NCBI RefSeq assembly: GCF_016905005.1
Contig: NZ_JADIKC010000010.1
Coordinates: 83,354-147,353 of the forward strand
Length of the DNA stretch: 64,000 bases
Direction of reading: 5' to 3'
Origin: Dyella kyungheensis
GTDB taxonomy: Bacteria > Pseudomonadota > Gammaproteobacteria > Xanthomonadales > Rhodanobacteraceae
Below are positions 8,476-19,624 of this stretch, piece by piece. Every line of letters starts with the position of its first letter. Position 1 is the stretch's first letter. The notes beneath the pieces were generated by a model. It was given only the letters and a program-made list of their open reading frames with translations, was not told the origin of the DNA and searched no databases. A program made the position numbers and the translations under genes.

Positions 8476-11169
8476 TCAGACCGTTTCAGGATTCGGCTTG
8501 TCCGGATCCAGCTTGTAGGTCTTGATGGCGCGGGCCACGTCCTTCGCGTTGACCTTGCCGTCCTTCGCCAACGCGGCCAGGGCGGCGTGGGCGATCCAGT
8601 AGCGGTCGACTTCGAAGAAACCACGCAGGTTGGCGCGCGTGTCCGAACGACCGTAGCCGTCCGTACCCAGCACCGTGTAGCGCATGCCATCGGGCATGAA
8701 GGCACGGATCTGGTCGGAGTACTCGCGCACGTAGTCGGTGGCGGCGATGGCCGGACCCTGGCGGCCCTGCAGCAGGCCCGTCACGTACGGCACGCGCTGC
8801 TCGGCTTCCGGATGCAGGCGGTTCCAGCGCTCGGCGTCGAAACCGTCGCGACGCAGTTCGCTGTAGCTCGGGCAGGACCAGATGTCGGCGGTGACGCCGA
8901 AATCCTTCTCCAGCAGTTCCGCCGCCGCGATGACTTCGCGCAGGATCGTGCCTGATCCCAGCAGCTGCACGCGCGTCTCGCCCTTCTTCGGCTTGCCGGC
9001 GTCCTTGAACAGGTACATGCCCTTGATGATGCCTTCCTCGGCGCCCGCGGGCATGTCCGGGTGGCTGTAGTTCTCGTTCATCACGGTCAGGTAGTAGTAC
9101 ACGTCCTGCTGTTCCTGCAGCATGCGGCGCGTGCCGTCCTGCAGGATCACTGCGACTTCGTAGGAGAACGTCGGGTCGTACGACTTCACGCTCGGGATCG
9201 CACCGGACAGCAGGTGCGAATGGCCGTCTTCGTGCTGCAGGCCTTCACCGTTGATGGTGGTACGGCCGGCGGTGCCGCCGATCAGGAAGCCGCGCGCGCG
9301 CATGTCGCCAGCCGCCCAGGCCAGGTCGCCGATGCGCTGGAAGCCGAACATCGAGTAGTACACGAAGAACGGCAGCATCGGCTGGTTGCTGATGCTGTAG
9401 CTGGTCGCCGCTGCCATCCATGCCGCCATGCCGCCGGCCTCGGAAATGCCTTCCTGCAGCACCTGGCCCTTCTGGTCTTCGCGGTAGTACAGCAGCTGGT
9501 CGGCATCCTGCGGACGGTACTTCTGGCCGAACGGCGCGTAGATGCCGATCTGGCGGAACATGCCTTCCATGCCGAAGGTGCGCGCTTCGTCGGCGACGAT
9601 CGGCACGATGCGCTCACCGATCTGCTTGTCGCGCAGCATCAGGTTCATGCCGCGCACCAGCGCCATGGTGGTGGAGATTTCGCGCTCGCCGCTGCCCTTG
9701 GTGATCTGCTCGAACGCCGACAGTTCCGGCGCCTTGAGCTTCACGTCGGAGGTGCGACGACGCTGCGGCAGCGAACCGCCGAGCTGGCGACGACGCTCCA
9801 GCATGTACTGCACTTCCGGCGAATCCTTGCCCGGATGGAAGTACGGCACGTCGGCCAGCTTGTCGTCCGCCACCGGGATGTTGAAACGGTCGCGGAAGTG
9901 GCGCACGGCCTCGGCGTCCAGCTTCTTCTGCTGGTGCGTCGGGTTCTGCGATTCGCCGGCCGCGCCCATGCCGTAACCCTTCACCGTCTTGGCGAGGATC
10001 ACGGTCGGCATGCCCTTGGTCTTCACGGCCTGGTCGTAGGCTGCGTAGACCTTGTGCGGATCATGGCCGCCGCGGTTGAGGCGCCAGATGTCGTCGTCCG
10101 ACAGGTTGGCCACCATCTCGCGCGTTTCGGGGTACTTGTTGAAGAAGTGCTCGCGCGTGTACGCGCCACCGAAGGCCTTGCACGCCTGGTATTCGCCGTC
10201 GACGGTTTCCATCATCAGCTTGCGCAGCACGCCCTTGGTGTCGCGCGCGAGGAGCGGATCCCAATAGGAACCCCACACCACCTTGATGGCATTCCAGCCG
10301 GCGCCACGGAACACGCCTTCCAGTTCCTGGATGATCTTGCCGTTGCCGCGCACCGGACCGTCCAGGCGCTGCAGGTTGCAGTTGATCACGAACACCAGGT
10401 TGTCCAGGCCTTCGCGGCCGGCCAGCGAGATGGCGCCGAGCGATTCGGGCTCGTCGGTTTCGCCGTCGCCCAGGAAGCACCAGATCTTGCGATCGGTCTT
10501 GGGCATCAGGCCGCGGTGTTCCAGGTACTTCCAGAACTGCGCCTGGTAGATCGCCTGGATCGGACCCAGACCCATCGACACCGTCGGCACCTGCCAGTAG
10601 TCCGGCATCAGCCACGGATGCGGGTACGAAGACAGGCCGTGACCCTTGCCGGCCACTTCCATGCGGAACAGGTCGAGCTGTTCCTCGGAAATGCGGCCTT
10701 CCAGGAACGAACGCGCATACACGCCCGGGCTGGAGTGGCCCTGGTGGAACACCAGGTCGCCCGGATGATCGGCGCTCGGTGCGCGCCAGAAATGGTTGAA
10801 GCCCACGTCGTACAGCGTGGCCGACGAGGCGAAGCTGGCGATGTGACCGCCCAGTTCGCCCGGCTTGCGGTTGGCACGCACCACCATCGCCATCGCGTTC
10901 CAGCGGATCAGCGTACGGATGCGCCACTCCATCGCGGCGTCGCCCGGCATCTTGGCTTCATTGGCCGGCGAGATGGTGTTGACGTACTCGGTGGTCGGGT
11001 TGAACGGCAGGTAGCCGCCCGCCCGACGCGTCGAATCGACCATCTTCTCCAGTAGGTAATGCGCACGCTCGGTGCCGTCGTGATTGATGACCGCGTTGAG
11101 CGATTCGACCCATTCCTGGGTTTCGGTGGGGTCGAGGTCTTGCTGGAGGATGTCGTCGAGCTGATCCAT
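8476..11169 (-). CDS. aceE: Pyruvate dehydrogenase E1 component AceE
   Basis: This is the homodimeric E1 subunit of the pyruvate dehydrogenase complex. It decarboxylates pyruvate with thiamine diphosphate and passes the acetyl group to the lipoyl domain of AceF in the cytoplasm. It has 897 residues, the usual length. The ThDP/Mg motif opens with GDGETDE at about 234 and closes with the Asn-rich FVINCNLQRLDG. The transketolase central block is at about 500-700 (EAGGMAAWMAA, ...MPFFVYYSMFGFQR-type), and the C-terminus contains VLGTDGYGRSDTR. The frame is open further upstream, but the ATG at 11169 gives the conserved MDQLDDILQQDLDP start. It is monocistronic: no aceF or lpd is adjacent. Confidence 0.97.
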   Translation of the reverse strand: MDQLDDILQQDLDPTETQEWVESLNAVINHDGTERAHYLLEKMVDSTRRAGGYLPFNPTTEYVNTISPANEAKMPGDAAMEWRIRTLIRWNAMAMVVRANRKPGELGGHIASFASSATLYDVGFNHFWRAPSADHPGDLVFHQGHSSPGVYARSFLEGRISEEQLDLFRMEVAGKGHGLSSYPHPWLMPDYWQVPTVSMGLGPIQAIYQAQFWKYLEHRGLMPKTDRKIWCFLGDGETDEPESLGAISLAGREGLDNLVFVINCNLQRLDGPVRGNGKIIQELEGVFRGAGWNAIKVVWGSYWDPLLARDTKGVLRKLMMETVDGEYQACKAFGGAYTREHFFNKYPETREMVANLSDDDIWRLNRGGHDPHKVYAAYDQAVKTKGMPTVILAKTVKGYGMGAAGESQNPTHQQKKLDAEAVRHFRDRFNIPVADDKLADVPYFHPGKDSPEVQYMLERRRQLGGSLPQRRRTSDVKLKAPELSAFEQITKGSGEREISTTMALVRGMNLMLRDKQIGERIVPIVADEARTFGMEGMFRQIGIYAPFGQKYRPQDADQLLYYREDQKGQVLQEGISEAGGMAAWMAAATSYSISNQPMLPFFVYYSMFGFQRIGDLAWAAGDMRARGFLIGGTAGRTTINGEGLQHEDGHSHLLSGAIPSVKSYDPTFSYEVAVILQDGTRRMLQEQQDVYYYLTVMNENYSHPDMPAGAEEGIIKGMYLFKDAGKPKKGETRVQLLGSGTILREVIAAAELLEKDFGVTADIWSCPSYSELRRDGFDAERWNRLHPEAEQRVPYVTGLLQGRQGPAIAATDYVREYSDQIRAFMPDGMRYTVLGTDGYGRSDTRANLRGFFEVDRYWIAHAALAALAKDGKVNAKDVARAIKTYKLDPDKPNPETV

Positions 11170-11356
11170 GGGGAGCTTCTCTCCGCGGCGCCGGGGAGGT
11201 GGCGCGGCTGTAGGTGGACGTCTCCGCGGGGGAGACGGGGAACCTTCCGAGTTTAGCTCCGACGGGGTTTTTCGCCAATTGGATCGAGACAATACGGGGG
11301 CGAATGGGGGTGCAGGCGGGGTTCGACTTTAGTCGGGCCGGGACGGCAGGGTTTTG

Positions 11357-11507
11357 CTTTTGCTCGTCATTTCGGCGGGGGCCGGAATCCAGGGCCTCGG
11401 TGTTTAGTTGTCGCGTTTCCGCGACCGGGCCGCTTACGCAGCGGGCGTTTCGACTGCCTGCCGGCAGCCGAGTCACTTTTCTTTGCTGGCCCAAAGAAAA
11501 GTAACCC
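11357..11507. repeat. Composite dispersed repeat, copy 3 (inverted, diverged)
   Basis: Read on the minus strand it shows the same order as copy 1: GGGTTACTTTTCTTTGGGCC with AGCAAAGAAAAGTGAC as an arm pair, a GC-rich middle, CGGTCGCGGAAACGCGACAA, then CTGGATTCCGGCCCCCGCCG and AATGACGAGCAAAA. The arms have drifted but keep their pairing. Confidence 0.75.
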
Positions 11508-11691
11508 AAAGAAATGGCCCTTAAAGCTGGCAGCATCGTGTTGAATCCAAGCGCGAACGCTCGCGGCACGTCCCACCGGATCTCCATGGGAGGCCACCCC
11601 AGGGGTACCTCAATGCGCTACGCAACGCGCCCAACTCGCTGAGGACTTAAAGCGGAGCCTCGCTTCGCATCGCCCTTTGCGATGCACGCCA

Positions 11692-11732
11692 CTTCTCCCT
11701 CTCCCCTCCGGGGAGAGGGCCGGGGTGAGGGG
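11692..11732. repeat. CTCCCCTCCGGGGAGAGG-type palindromic repeat, copy 1
   Basis: CTCCCTCTCCCCTCC is followed by GGGGAGAGGGCCGGGGTGAG, a self-complementary GC/purine-pyrimidine palindrome. A near copy in the opposite orientation lies at 12171-12215, so the two bracket about 440 bp. Similar sequences are widespread between genes of xanthomonads and pseudomonads. Confidence 0.75.
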
Positions 11733-11958
11733 CGGGTGATCGCGAAAACGCAACTAAGACGAGCTTAGCCCTTGGCCCTTGGGGGACCCCGTATGACGCG
11801 GCGGGTGGGTGGAGGAAAGCCCGCAGGGTGGCCCGCAGGGATGCGGGCCAGTTTTTCGCCAGGGCAGGATGCCCTGTCGAAAAACCCCGCAACCCACCCG
11901 CGCACCTGGAGGGCCGCTAGGCCCGGAAGGCGCGTCATCCGGGGGGCCCTTCTCTTTG

Positions 11959-12133
11959 GTTACTTTCTCTTGGGCAAGCAAGAGAAAGTGACCCGGGCCG
12001 CGGCAGCGGCACGGAAGCCCGCGGCAGGCGAGCCCGGTCGCGGTAGCGCAACAACCGAAGACTGACGAAACTGGATGACCAGCCTTCGGCTGTTGAAAAG
12101 CGCCTCCGGCCTGCGCCGGGATGACGAGCAAAA
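11959..12133. repeat. Composite dispersed repeat, copy 2
   Basis: The unit opens with GTTACTTTCTCTTGGGC and AAGCAAGAGAAAGTGACCCG. It carries GGAAGCCCGCGGCAGGCGAG and CAACCGAAGACTGACGAAAC, and ends GGCCTGCGCCGGGATGACGA. Compared with copy 1 it has about 30 extra bases (around CCAGCCTTCGGCTGTTGAAA) before the final palindrome. Confidence 0.8.
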
Positions 12134-12170
12134 CAGGACAGTGACGTGTCCACACAATGAGGCTAGGTTG

Positions 12171-12215
12171 GCCCCTCACCCCCAACCCTCTCCCCGGAGG
12201 GAAGAGGGAGAAAGA
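12171..12215. repeat. CTCCCCTCCGGGGAGAGG-type repeat, copy 2 (inverted)
   Basis: CCCCTCACCCCCAACCCTCT is followed by CCCCGGAGGGAAGAGGGAG, the reverse orientation of the copy at 11692-11732. Confidence 0.7.
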
Positions 12216-12232
12216 GCTGCGTCTCGTTGCAA

Positions 12233-12264
12233 CTCAAAAAGAAAACGGAGCCCAAGGCTCCGTT
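12233..12264 (-). terminator. Terminator of maeB
   Basis: On the minus strand AACGGAGCC pairs with GGCTCCGTT over a 3-base loop and is followed by TTCTTTTTG. It begins 29 bp after the maeB stop. Confidence 0.88.
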
Positions 12265-12292
12265 CCCAAACACTTAACTACAAACCCAAACC

Positions 12293-14584
<2,292 letters not shown>

Positions 14585-14731
14585 GGGAATGAGATCGAAT
14601 GTGATGGGGAGGCGGGGCCGCGAGGCGGCATCACCGAATGGTATCACCGCCGGCCACCCTTCCCCGACGATGCGCTGCAGCATGGTGACGCGATGGTTCA
14701 CACAACTGGTATGCAACGGCATGGTGCTTTT

Positions 14732-14798
14732 TGTGGGAACGCACTTGAGCGCGACGGAGGAACACCGAGCGCTTGTCGCGCACAAGTGCGCTTCCACA
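14732..14798. repeat. REP-type palindromic pair (type B)
   Basis: Left arm TGTGGGAACGCACTTGAGCG plus CGAC pairs with right arm GTCGCGCACAAGTGCGCTTC plus CACA over about 19 bp. This is a slightly decayed version of the pair at 45682-45751. It lies between maeB and the QEGLA-protein gene. Confidence 0.85.
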
Positions 14799-14805
14799 GA
14801 GAGCT

Positions 14806-16080
14806 TTAAAGACTCAGCGAAAGCGCTTCCGCCTGCACCTTGCCCATATGTATGCGATTGACGAACAACGAGAATGCGAGTTTCCCCGCCAGCCCGTGCG
14901 CGTGCTGCATCCACGGCGGCAGCCAGCGCGGCGGGGCGATCGCGCCGGAGGCGAAATACGGTTGCAGGCTGATGACATCGTGCAAGGCCAGCTTGCCGGC
15001 GAAAAGATTCCGCAGCATATCCATGCGCCGCTGCTTCAGCGCCCAGCGAAAGAACGTGTGCACGGTGAGCAGGCCTGACAGGTAGACATTGTCCTTCGCA
15101 AACGCCGCACCGCCGGTCAGCGGCACGCCGCGGAACACGCGCTGCGCCGAGTGGAAGCTGTCGGCAGGGCTCTGTCCGCACTCGCTGAAGAAACGGTAGA
15201 CCTCGACGAAATCCGCGCCGCTCAAGGCCATGTCGATGGCCAGGATGCGCAAGCTGATGCGCTTCAATCGCGAGATATCGATGGCGCCGGACATCAGCTC
15301 GGCGAAGACCGCCAGGCCTTCCTGCGTCGCCGTGACGCGCGGCGAGGTGCGGCCCAGCGAGGCGAGCAGCGGCTGTGCGCGGCCATTCAAGGCGGTAAGC
15401 GAATGCACCAACGCTTCGTGCGCGAGCAGCTGGTGGCGGTCGTAATCGGTGAAGCGCGTGCCGCCGCGCAGGCGGATGCGGGTGGCGCCGGCCGCCGCCT
15501 TGGCGGTGAGTTCCGGGTCCACCTCCACGGAAATCAGCGGCTCGCCGAAGAACTCGTCCAGCGTTCTGCTCAGGTCCGCGCGCAGGTCGTCGGCGGAGAT
15601 GGCCACGAGCACGTCGTCGGCGATCAGGTCCGAACCCAGCTCGTCAGAGAGTTCCACGAAATAGCGCGCGGCGTCGAGGTTGCTGCGCTCGCTGCCGGGA
15701 ATCTTATCGCCGGGGCGACCGTACAACACGATCGAGGGCGCGGTGACCTGATCGGTGCCTACCGCTTCGAGCATTTCGGCGGCGATGCGCCACGACTCGG
15801 CGGTGCGGCACAGGTACTCGCCCAGCGGATCGTCATAGCCAGCCTCGCGCTCGATGGCGGCCAGCTCCGCACGCTCGGCGGATAGATCCGGCACGGTGTA
15901 CTGCACGTCGGGCAGCGAGAACTGTCCCTTCGCATAGGCCGCGATCATGCGGTCTTCCAGCGAGGCGGGCCATGCCACGGTGGGCAGGATACGGATGCCG
16001 CGCACGGCCATCAGCAGGCGTTTGTCCAGATCGGCGTAGCGCTGGAGCTCAGGCGAGAAAGCGACGCCCGGGGTATTCAT
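14806..16080 (-). CDS. QEGLA-motif / MATCAP-like putative zinc peptidase (DUF1704)
   Basis: This 424-residue protein belongs to the DUF1704 / TIGR02421 group, once named for a proposed effect on flavohaemoglobin expression. It shares its core with eukaryotic MATCAP tubulin carboxypeptidases. The zinc-binding HExxxH is visible as HEALVH at residues 221-226, and the hallmark QEGLA is at 253-257. The peptidase role is known for the eukaryotic relatives; the bacterial substrate is not known. The ATG at 16080 gives MNTPGVAFSPELQRYADLD. The gene ends 221 bp before the maeB start, with a REP pair between them, so it probably forms a separate transcript. Confidence 0.85.
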   Translation of the reverse strand: MNTPGVAFSPELQRYADLDKRLLMAVRGIRILPTVAWPASLEDRMIAAYAKGQFSLPDVQYTVPDLSAERAELAAIEREAGYDDPLGEYLCRTAESWRIAAEMLEAVGTDQVTAPSIVLYGRPGDKIPGSERSNLDAARYFVELSDELGSDLIADDVLVAISADDLRADLSRTLDEFFGEPLISVEVDPELTAKAAAGATRIRLRGGTRFTDYDRHQLLAHEALVHSLTALNGRAQPLLASLGRTSPRVTATQEGLAVFAELMSGAIDISRLKRISLRILAIDMALSGADFVEVYRFFSECGQSPADSFHSAQRVFRGVPLTGGAAFAKDNVYLSGLLTVHTFFRWALKQRRMDMLRNLFAGKLALHDVISLQPYFASGAIAPPRWLPPWMQHAHGLAGKLAFSLFVNRIHMGKVQAEALSLSL

Positions 16081-16264
16081 GCGGGCCTCCTTCGATCCAC
16101 CGAAGGGACACCGGGCTTGAACGCCGGAAGCCCGAAGCCGAAGGCGGGAAACTCCCGCTCAAAGAACAACGTCGAACGCGACGACAGCCGCTGCATGCCC
16201 GCTTCCCTAACCAAGACGGCCCGATAGTAGTGCACCCGCCGCGCCACGACAGCGCAGCGCTCGA

Positions 16265-17320
16265 CTAATCCCGATCACGCGAATGCCGATTCGTGTGGGG
16301 CTTGGTCGCCGGACGCCCGCCGCGCTGGCGGCGCAGCTTGGCTTCCAGGGTGGTGGCCTGTTCTTCGCGCTCGTCGCGCAATTTCAGGTAGTTGCGCCAG
16401 CGCTCGGCGGACAGGTCGCCGCTGTCCAGCGCCGCCTGCACCGCGCAGCCAGGCTCGCTGCCGTGGCCGCAGTCGGCGAAGCGGCACTGTTCGGCCAGCG
16501 CATCGATGTCGGCGAACAGGTCGAGGTTTTCTTCGCCGGTAAGCTTGAGTTCGCGCATGCCGGGCGTGTCGATCAGGCAGCCGCCGCTGGGCAACTGCAA
16601 CAGCGCGCGATACGTCGTGGTGTGCCGACCGCGACTGTCGTGGCCGCGCACGGCGCTGGTGGCCATGCGCTCGCTGCCCAGCAACGTATTGGTGAGCGTG
16701 GACTTCCCTGCGCCGGACGAACCCACCAGCACGGCGCTGTCCCCCGGCTGCAGATACGGCAGCAGCAAGTCGATGCTGGCCGGATCCTTGCCGTTGATGG
16801 CATGGATCGGCGTGCCATTGGGCAGGCGCTCGCGCAGCGCGGCCAGCAACTGGGGCGCGTCCTCGCGCGTGTCGAGCTTGCTCAGCAGCACCACCGGTTG
16901 TGCGCCGGAGCCTTCGGTCAGCGACAGGTAACGCTCGATGCGCGCCGGATTGAAGTCGCCGTCCAGGCCGGTCAGCACCAGCACGTAATCGATATTGGTG
17001 GCGATGATCTGGCGCTCGTAGCGTTCGCCGGCCGCTGCGCGCGACAGCACGGTGCGTCTTGGCTGCACCTGCACGATATGCGGTGGCTTGCCCGACTCGA
17101 TTTCAACGAAATCGCCCACCGACGGACGGTCGGCCGGATCCAGGCTGCGCTTGAGGAAATGACCCGCCGGCTGGGCGCCGAACAGGTGCTCGCCATCGTG
17201 CAGTTCGTAGCCGGCGCGATGCTGCGCCACTACGCGGGCCAACTGCCTGCCTTCGGCGGGCAGGGTCTCCCCACGCCAGCCGATACGGCGCAGTCGCTCG
17301 ATGATTTCGGGGTGCGTCAT
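16265..17320 (-). CDS. rsgA: Ribosome small-subunit GTPase RsgA
   Basis: RsgA is a GTPase that checks late 30S maturation. It has 351 residues. An OB-fold (about 40-105) is followed by the circularly permuted G domain, with motifs in the order expected for this family: G4 LSKLD near 146, G1 GSSGAGKST near 200, and G3 DTPGMREL near 250. A zinc-binding segment with CRFADCGHGSEPGC follows, and the tail is basic (RQRGGRPATK). The 208-bp gap to the alaA-like gene is a divergent promoter region. Confidence 0.96.
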   Translation of the reverse strand: MTHPEIIERLRRIGWRGETLPAEGRQLARVVAQHRAGYELHDGEHLFGAQPAGHFLKRSLDPADRPSVGDFVEIESGKPPHIVQVQPRRTVLSRAAAGERYERQIIATNIDYVLVLTGLDGDFNPARIERYLSLTEGSGAQPVVLLSKLDTREDAPQLLAALRERLPNGTPIHAINGKDPASIDLLLPYLQPGDSAVLVGSSGAGKSTLTNTLLGSERMATSAVRGHDSRGRHTTTYRALLQLPSGGCLIDTPGMRELKLTGEENLDLFADIDALAEQCRFADCGHGSEPGCAVQAALDSGDLSAERWRNYLKLRDEREEQATTLEAKLRRQRGGRPATKPHTNRHSRDRD

Positions 17321-17528
17321 GGGTGGCCATTATGCCCTGCCCGGCGGCAAGGGATGCTCTGATCCATCGGGCCATGCTGCCCACGCGGCATGGACCAGAG
17401 CATCGTTGCCTGGAAAAAGCCCGAAATACCTTGATTTTCGGCTCCCCAAGCGCGCCGGGACGCTGCTAGCATGCAGTTGGCGGGCAGGTTCTTGCGCCGC
17501 AACAACACCAAGACGAAGGACGCTTGCG

Positions 17529-18773
17529 TTGGCCTCGATCAAACCCAGTGCGCACCTGGCGGACGTGCGCTATGAAATCCGTGGCGCGCTCACCCGGCGA
17601 TCCCGTGAGCTGGAGGCGGCTGGCCTGCCGATCATCAAGCTCAACATCGGCAATCCCGGCCGCTACGGCTTCGAAACGCCGGCCCATTTGCGCGAAGCAA
17701 TCGCACGTCACCTACACGACAGCGAGGCCTACGGCCACGAACAGGGACTGGAAGAAGCCCGCGACGCCATCGCCGCCCAGCAGCGCCATCGCGGCGCGCA
17801 CGGCGTGGAAGTGGAGCGCATCTTCATCGGCAACGGCGTGAGCGAACTGATCGACCTGAGCCTGCGCGCCCTGCTGCAACCCGGCGACGAAGTACTGCTG
17901 CCCAGCCCCGACTACCCGCTGTGGAGTGCCGCCACCATCCTCAACGACGGCAAGCCGCGCTATTACCGCTGCCTGGCGGAAAACGGCCACCTGCCCGATC
18001 CCGAGGAAATCGAATCGCTGATCACGCCGCGCACCCGCGCGCTGGTGCTGATCAATCCGAACAATCCGACCGGCGCCGTGTATCCGCGCGAACTGCTGGC
18101 ACGCATGGTCGAGATCGCCGCCAAGCATCGTCTGTTGCTGCTCAGCGACGAGATCTACGACGAGATCCTCTACGACGACGCCCCCTTCCAGCCGCTCGCC
18201 GCGGTGGCGGGCGAGGTGCCATGCGTGAGTTTCGGCGGCCTGAGCAAGGTGCATCGCGCCTGCGGCTACCGCGTGGGCTGGATGAGCCTGTCGGGCGATC
18301 CCGCGCGCACCGCCGACTATCGCGATGCCCTGCAACTGCTGGCCGCGCTGCGCCTGTGCGCCAACGTCACCGCGCAATGGGCCGTGCGTCCCGCGCTGGA
18401 ATCCGCACCGACCATCAGCACGCTCACCGCACCGGGCGGCCGCCTGCATGAAGCGCGCCGCGCCGTGCTCGAAGGTGTGGCGGCCAGCCAGTTCCTCGAT
18501 CTGGTGTCACCGGCCGGTGCGCTGTATGCCTTCCCGCGCGTTCGCGCCGATCGCCTCGCCGACTTCGACGACAACGCCTTCGCACTGCGCCTGCTGGAAG
18601 AAGAATCCGTGCTGGTGGTGCCGGGCAGCAGCTTCAACGTGCCGCACAGCCGTCACCTGCGCCTGACCCTGCTGCCGCCGCCGGAGCAGTTGCGCGAGGT
18701 GTTCGAACGCATCGAGCGCGTGCTGACCGGCATGGCCGCCTCGCAGAAGCCGCGCACGGCTGCCGTTGCCTAG
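17529..18773 (+). CDS. alaA: Alanine/valine-type aminotransferase, AlaA-like
   Basis: This is a PLP fold-type I aminotransferase close to E. coli AlaA, which makes alanine from pyruvate and glutamate. It has 414 residues when started at the TTG at 17529, which has AGGA 8 bases upstream; no in-frame ATG fits the family N-terminus (HLADVRYEIRGAL). Visible signatures are LNIGNPGRYGF, IGNGVSELIDL, the PLP pocket stretch INPNNPTGAVY, SDEIYDEILYDD and the Schiff-base Lys in GGLSKVHRACGYRVGWM. The stop is two bases before the next ATG, so it is in an operon with the SGNH hydrolase. Confidence 0.9.
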   Translation: MASIKPSAHLADVRYEIRGALTRRSRELEAAGLPIIKLNIGNPGRYGFETPAHLREAIARHLHDSEAYGHEQGLEEARDAIAAQQRHRGAHGVEVERIFIGNGVSELIDLSLRALLQPGDEVLLPSPDYPLWSAATILNDGKPRYYRCLAENGHLPDPEEIESLITPRTRALVLINPNNPTGAVYPRELLARMVEIAAKHRLLLLSDEIYDEILYDDAPFQPLAAVAGEVPCVSFGGLSKVHRACGYRVGWMSLSGDPARTADYRDALQLLAALRLCANVTAQWAVRPALESAPTISTLTAPGGRLHEARRAVLEGVAASQFLDLVSPAGALYAFPRVRADRLADFDDNAFALRLLEEESVLVVPGSSFNVPHSRHLRLTLLPPPEQLREVFERIERVLTGMAASQKPRTAAVA

Positions 18774-18775
18774 GG

Positions 18776-19372
18776 ATGCGTTATCTCGCATTGGGTGACT
18801 CCTATTCCATCGGCGAAGGCGTGCCCGACGCGGGGCGCTGGCCGGTGCAGCTGGCGGTGCGGCTGCGCCGTGAGGGTGTGGCGCTGGACGATCCCACCAT
18901 CATCGCCACCACCGGCTGGACCACCGACGAACTGTCGGCCGCGATGGACGCGTTCGCGTTCGAGCCGCCTTACGACCTGGTGAGTTTGCTGATCGGTGTG
19001 AACAACCAGTACCGCGGGCGCAGCGCGGACGACTACCGCAGCGAGTTCCGCGGGCTGCTCGAACGCGCCGTGGCGCTGGCGGGCGGGCGCAGCGAGCGCG
19101 TGCTGGTGCTGTCGATTCCCGACTGGGGCGTCACCCCGTTCGCGCATGGCAGCGGTCGCGACGTGCTGCAGATTGCCGGTGAATTGGACGTCTATAACGC
19201 CATCGCGCAAGAGGAAGCCGGGCGGCGAGGCGCGCAATTCGTGGACATTACCGGCATCTCGCGCTTGCATCCGGCCCTGCTTGCCGATGACGGGCTGCAT
19301 CCGTCAGCCGCGCAATATGCGCTGTGGACGGAGGCGGCAGTGCCGGCGGCCGTGGCGATGCTTTCCGCCTGA
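18776..19372 (+). CDS. SGNH/GDSL-type esterase
   Basis: This is a 198-residue cytoplasmic hydrolase of the SGNH fold with no signal peptide. Block I is GDSYS with nucleophile Ser9. Block III is GVNNQ at 74-78. Block V is DGLHPS with Asp172 and His175. The block II glycine is not obvious. It starts 2 bp after the aminotransferase stop and is translationally coupled to it. The substrate is not predictable; lysophospholipase- or acyl-esterase-like activity is usual for the family. Confidence 0.87.
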   Translation: MRYLALGDSYSIGEGVPDAGRWPVQLAVRLRREGVALDDPTIIATTGWTTDELSAAMDAFAFEPPYDLVSLLIGVNNQYRGRSADDYRSEFRGLLERAVALAGGRSERVLVLSIPDWGVTPFAHGSGRDVLQIAGELDVYNAIAQEEAGRRGAQFVDITGISRLHPALLADDGLHPSAAQYALWTEAAVPAAVAMLSA

Positions 19373-19387
19373 CCCAGCAGCAGCCAC

Positions 19388-19510
19388 TGTAGGAGCGCAC
19401 CCTGTGCGCGACCGCGGAGCTGAGGGTCGCCTCGGTATTTGTCCGGGCGATCCAGGCCCGGCGAACACCGACCAGAACCGCGTCACCGGTCGCGCACAGG
19501 GTGCGCTCCC
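19388..19510. repeat. REP-type palindromic pair (type A) with longer spacer
   Basis: Left arm TGTAGGAGCGCACCCTGTGC plus GCGACC (19388-19413) pairs with GGTCGCGCACAGGGTGCGCT plus CCC (19488-19510). The 74-bp spacer is about 45 bp longer than in the pair at 8340 and contains ATCCAGGCCCGGCGAAC. Confidence 0.88.
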
Positions 19511-19624
19511 GCCGTTTTATGTTTTGCTTCGCCTGGGCGGAAACCGCTCTGCAATCTCCCCGCCATCGTGCGGTGACGTAAACGCTGCAAGCTGGCGTCC
19601 CGGTAACCACCGGGAGAGACTGCC

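Larger units (their letters stand above)
11170..12292. other. Gene-free repeat island between aceE and maeB
   Basis: These 1.1 kb hold no credible gene. From left to right they hold the aceE leader and promoter region, an inverted copy of the composite repeat (11357-11507), a 180-bp unique stretch and a CTCCCCTCCGGGGAGAGG-type repeat (11692-11732). They continue with a Gly-codon-like GC-rich stretch containing TTTTTCGCCAGGGCAGGATG and its partial complement ATGCCCTGTCGAAAAAC, then composite repeat copy 2 (11959-12133), an inverted partner of the CCTCCGGGGAGAGG repeat (12171-12215) and the maeB terminator. Short open frames here are repeat-derived. Confidence 0.75.

Noticed and set aside
9061-11055. 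A long frame opposite aceE
   Set aside because: Same GC-driven antisense effect; the translation is His/Arg-rich and resembles no protein.
651-12215. Possible CRISPR arrays among the repeats
   Set aside because: The repeats are few, far apart and palindromic, without regular spacers, and no cas gene is present.
14585-15181. N-terminal extension of MaeB by about 200 residues
   Set aside because: The extension has no homology pattern and runs through a REP pair and the QEGLA gene; the ATG at 14584 gives the family N-terminus.
14806-17320. Operon of rsgA with the QEGLA-protein gene
   Set aside because: The gap of 184 bp has no clear signal either way, so a shared transcript is not claimed.
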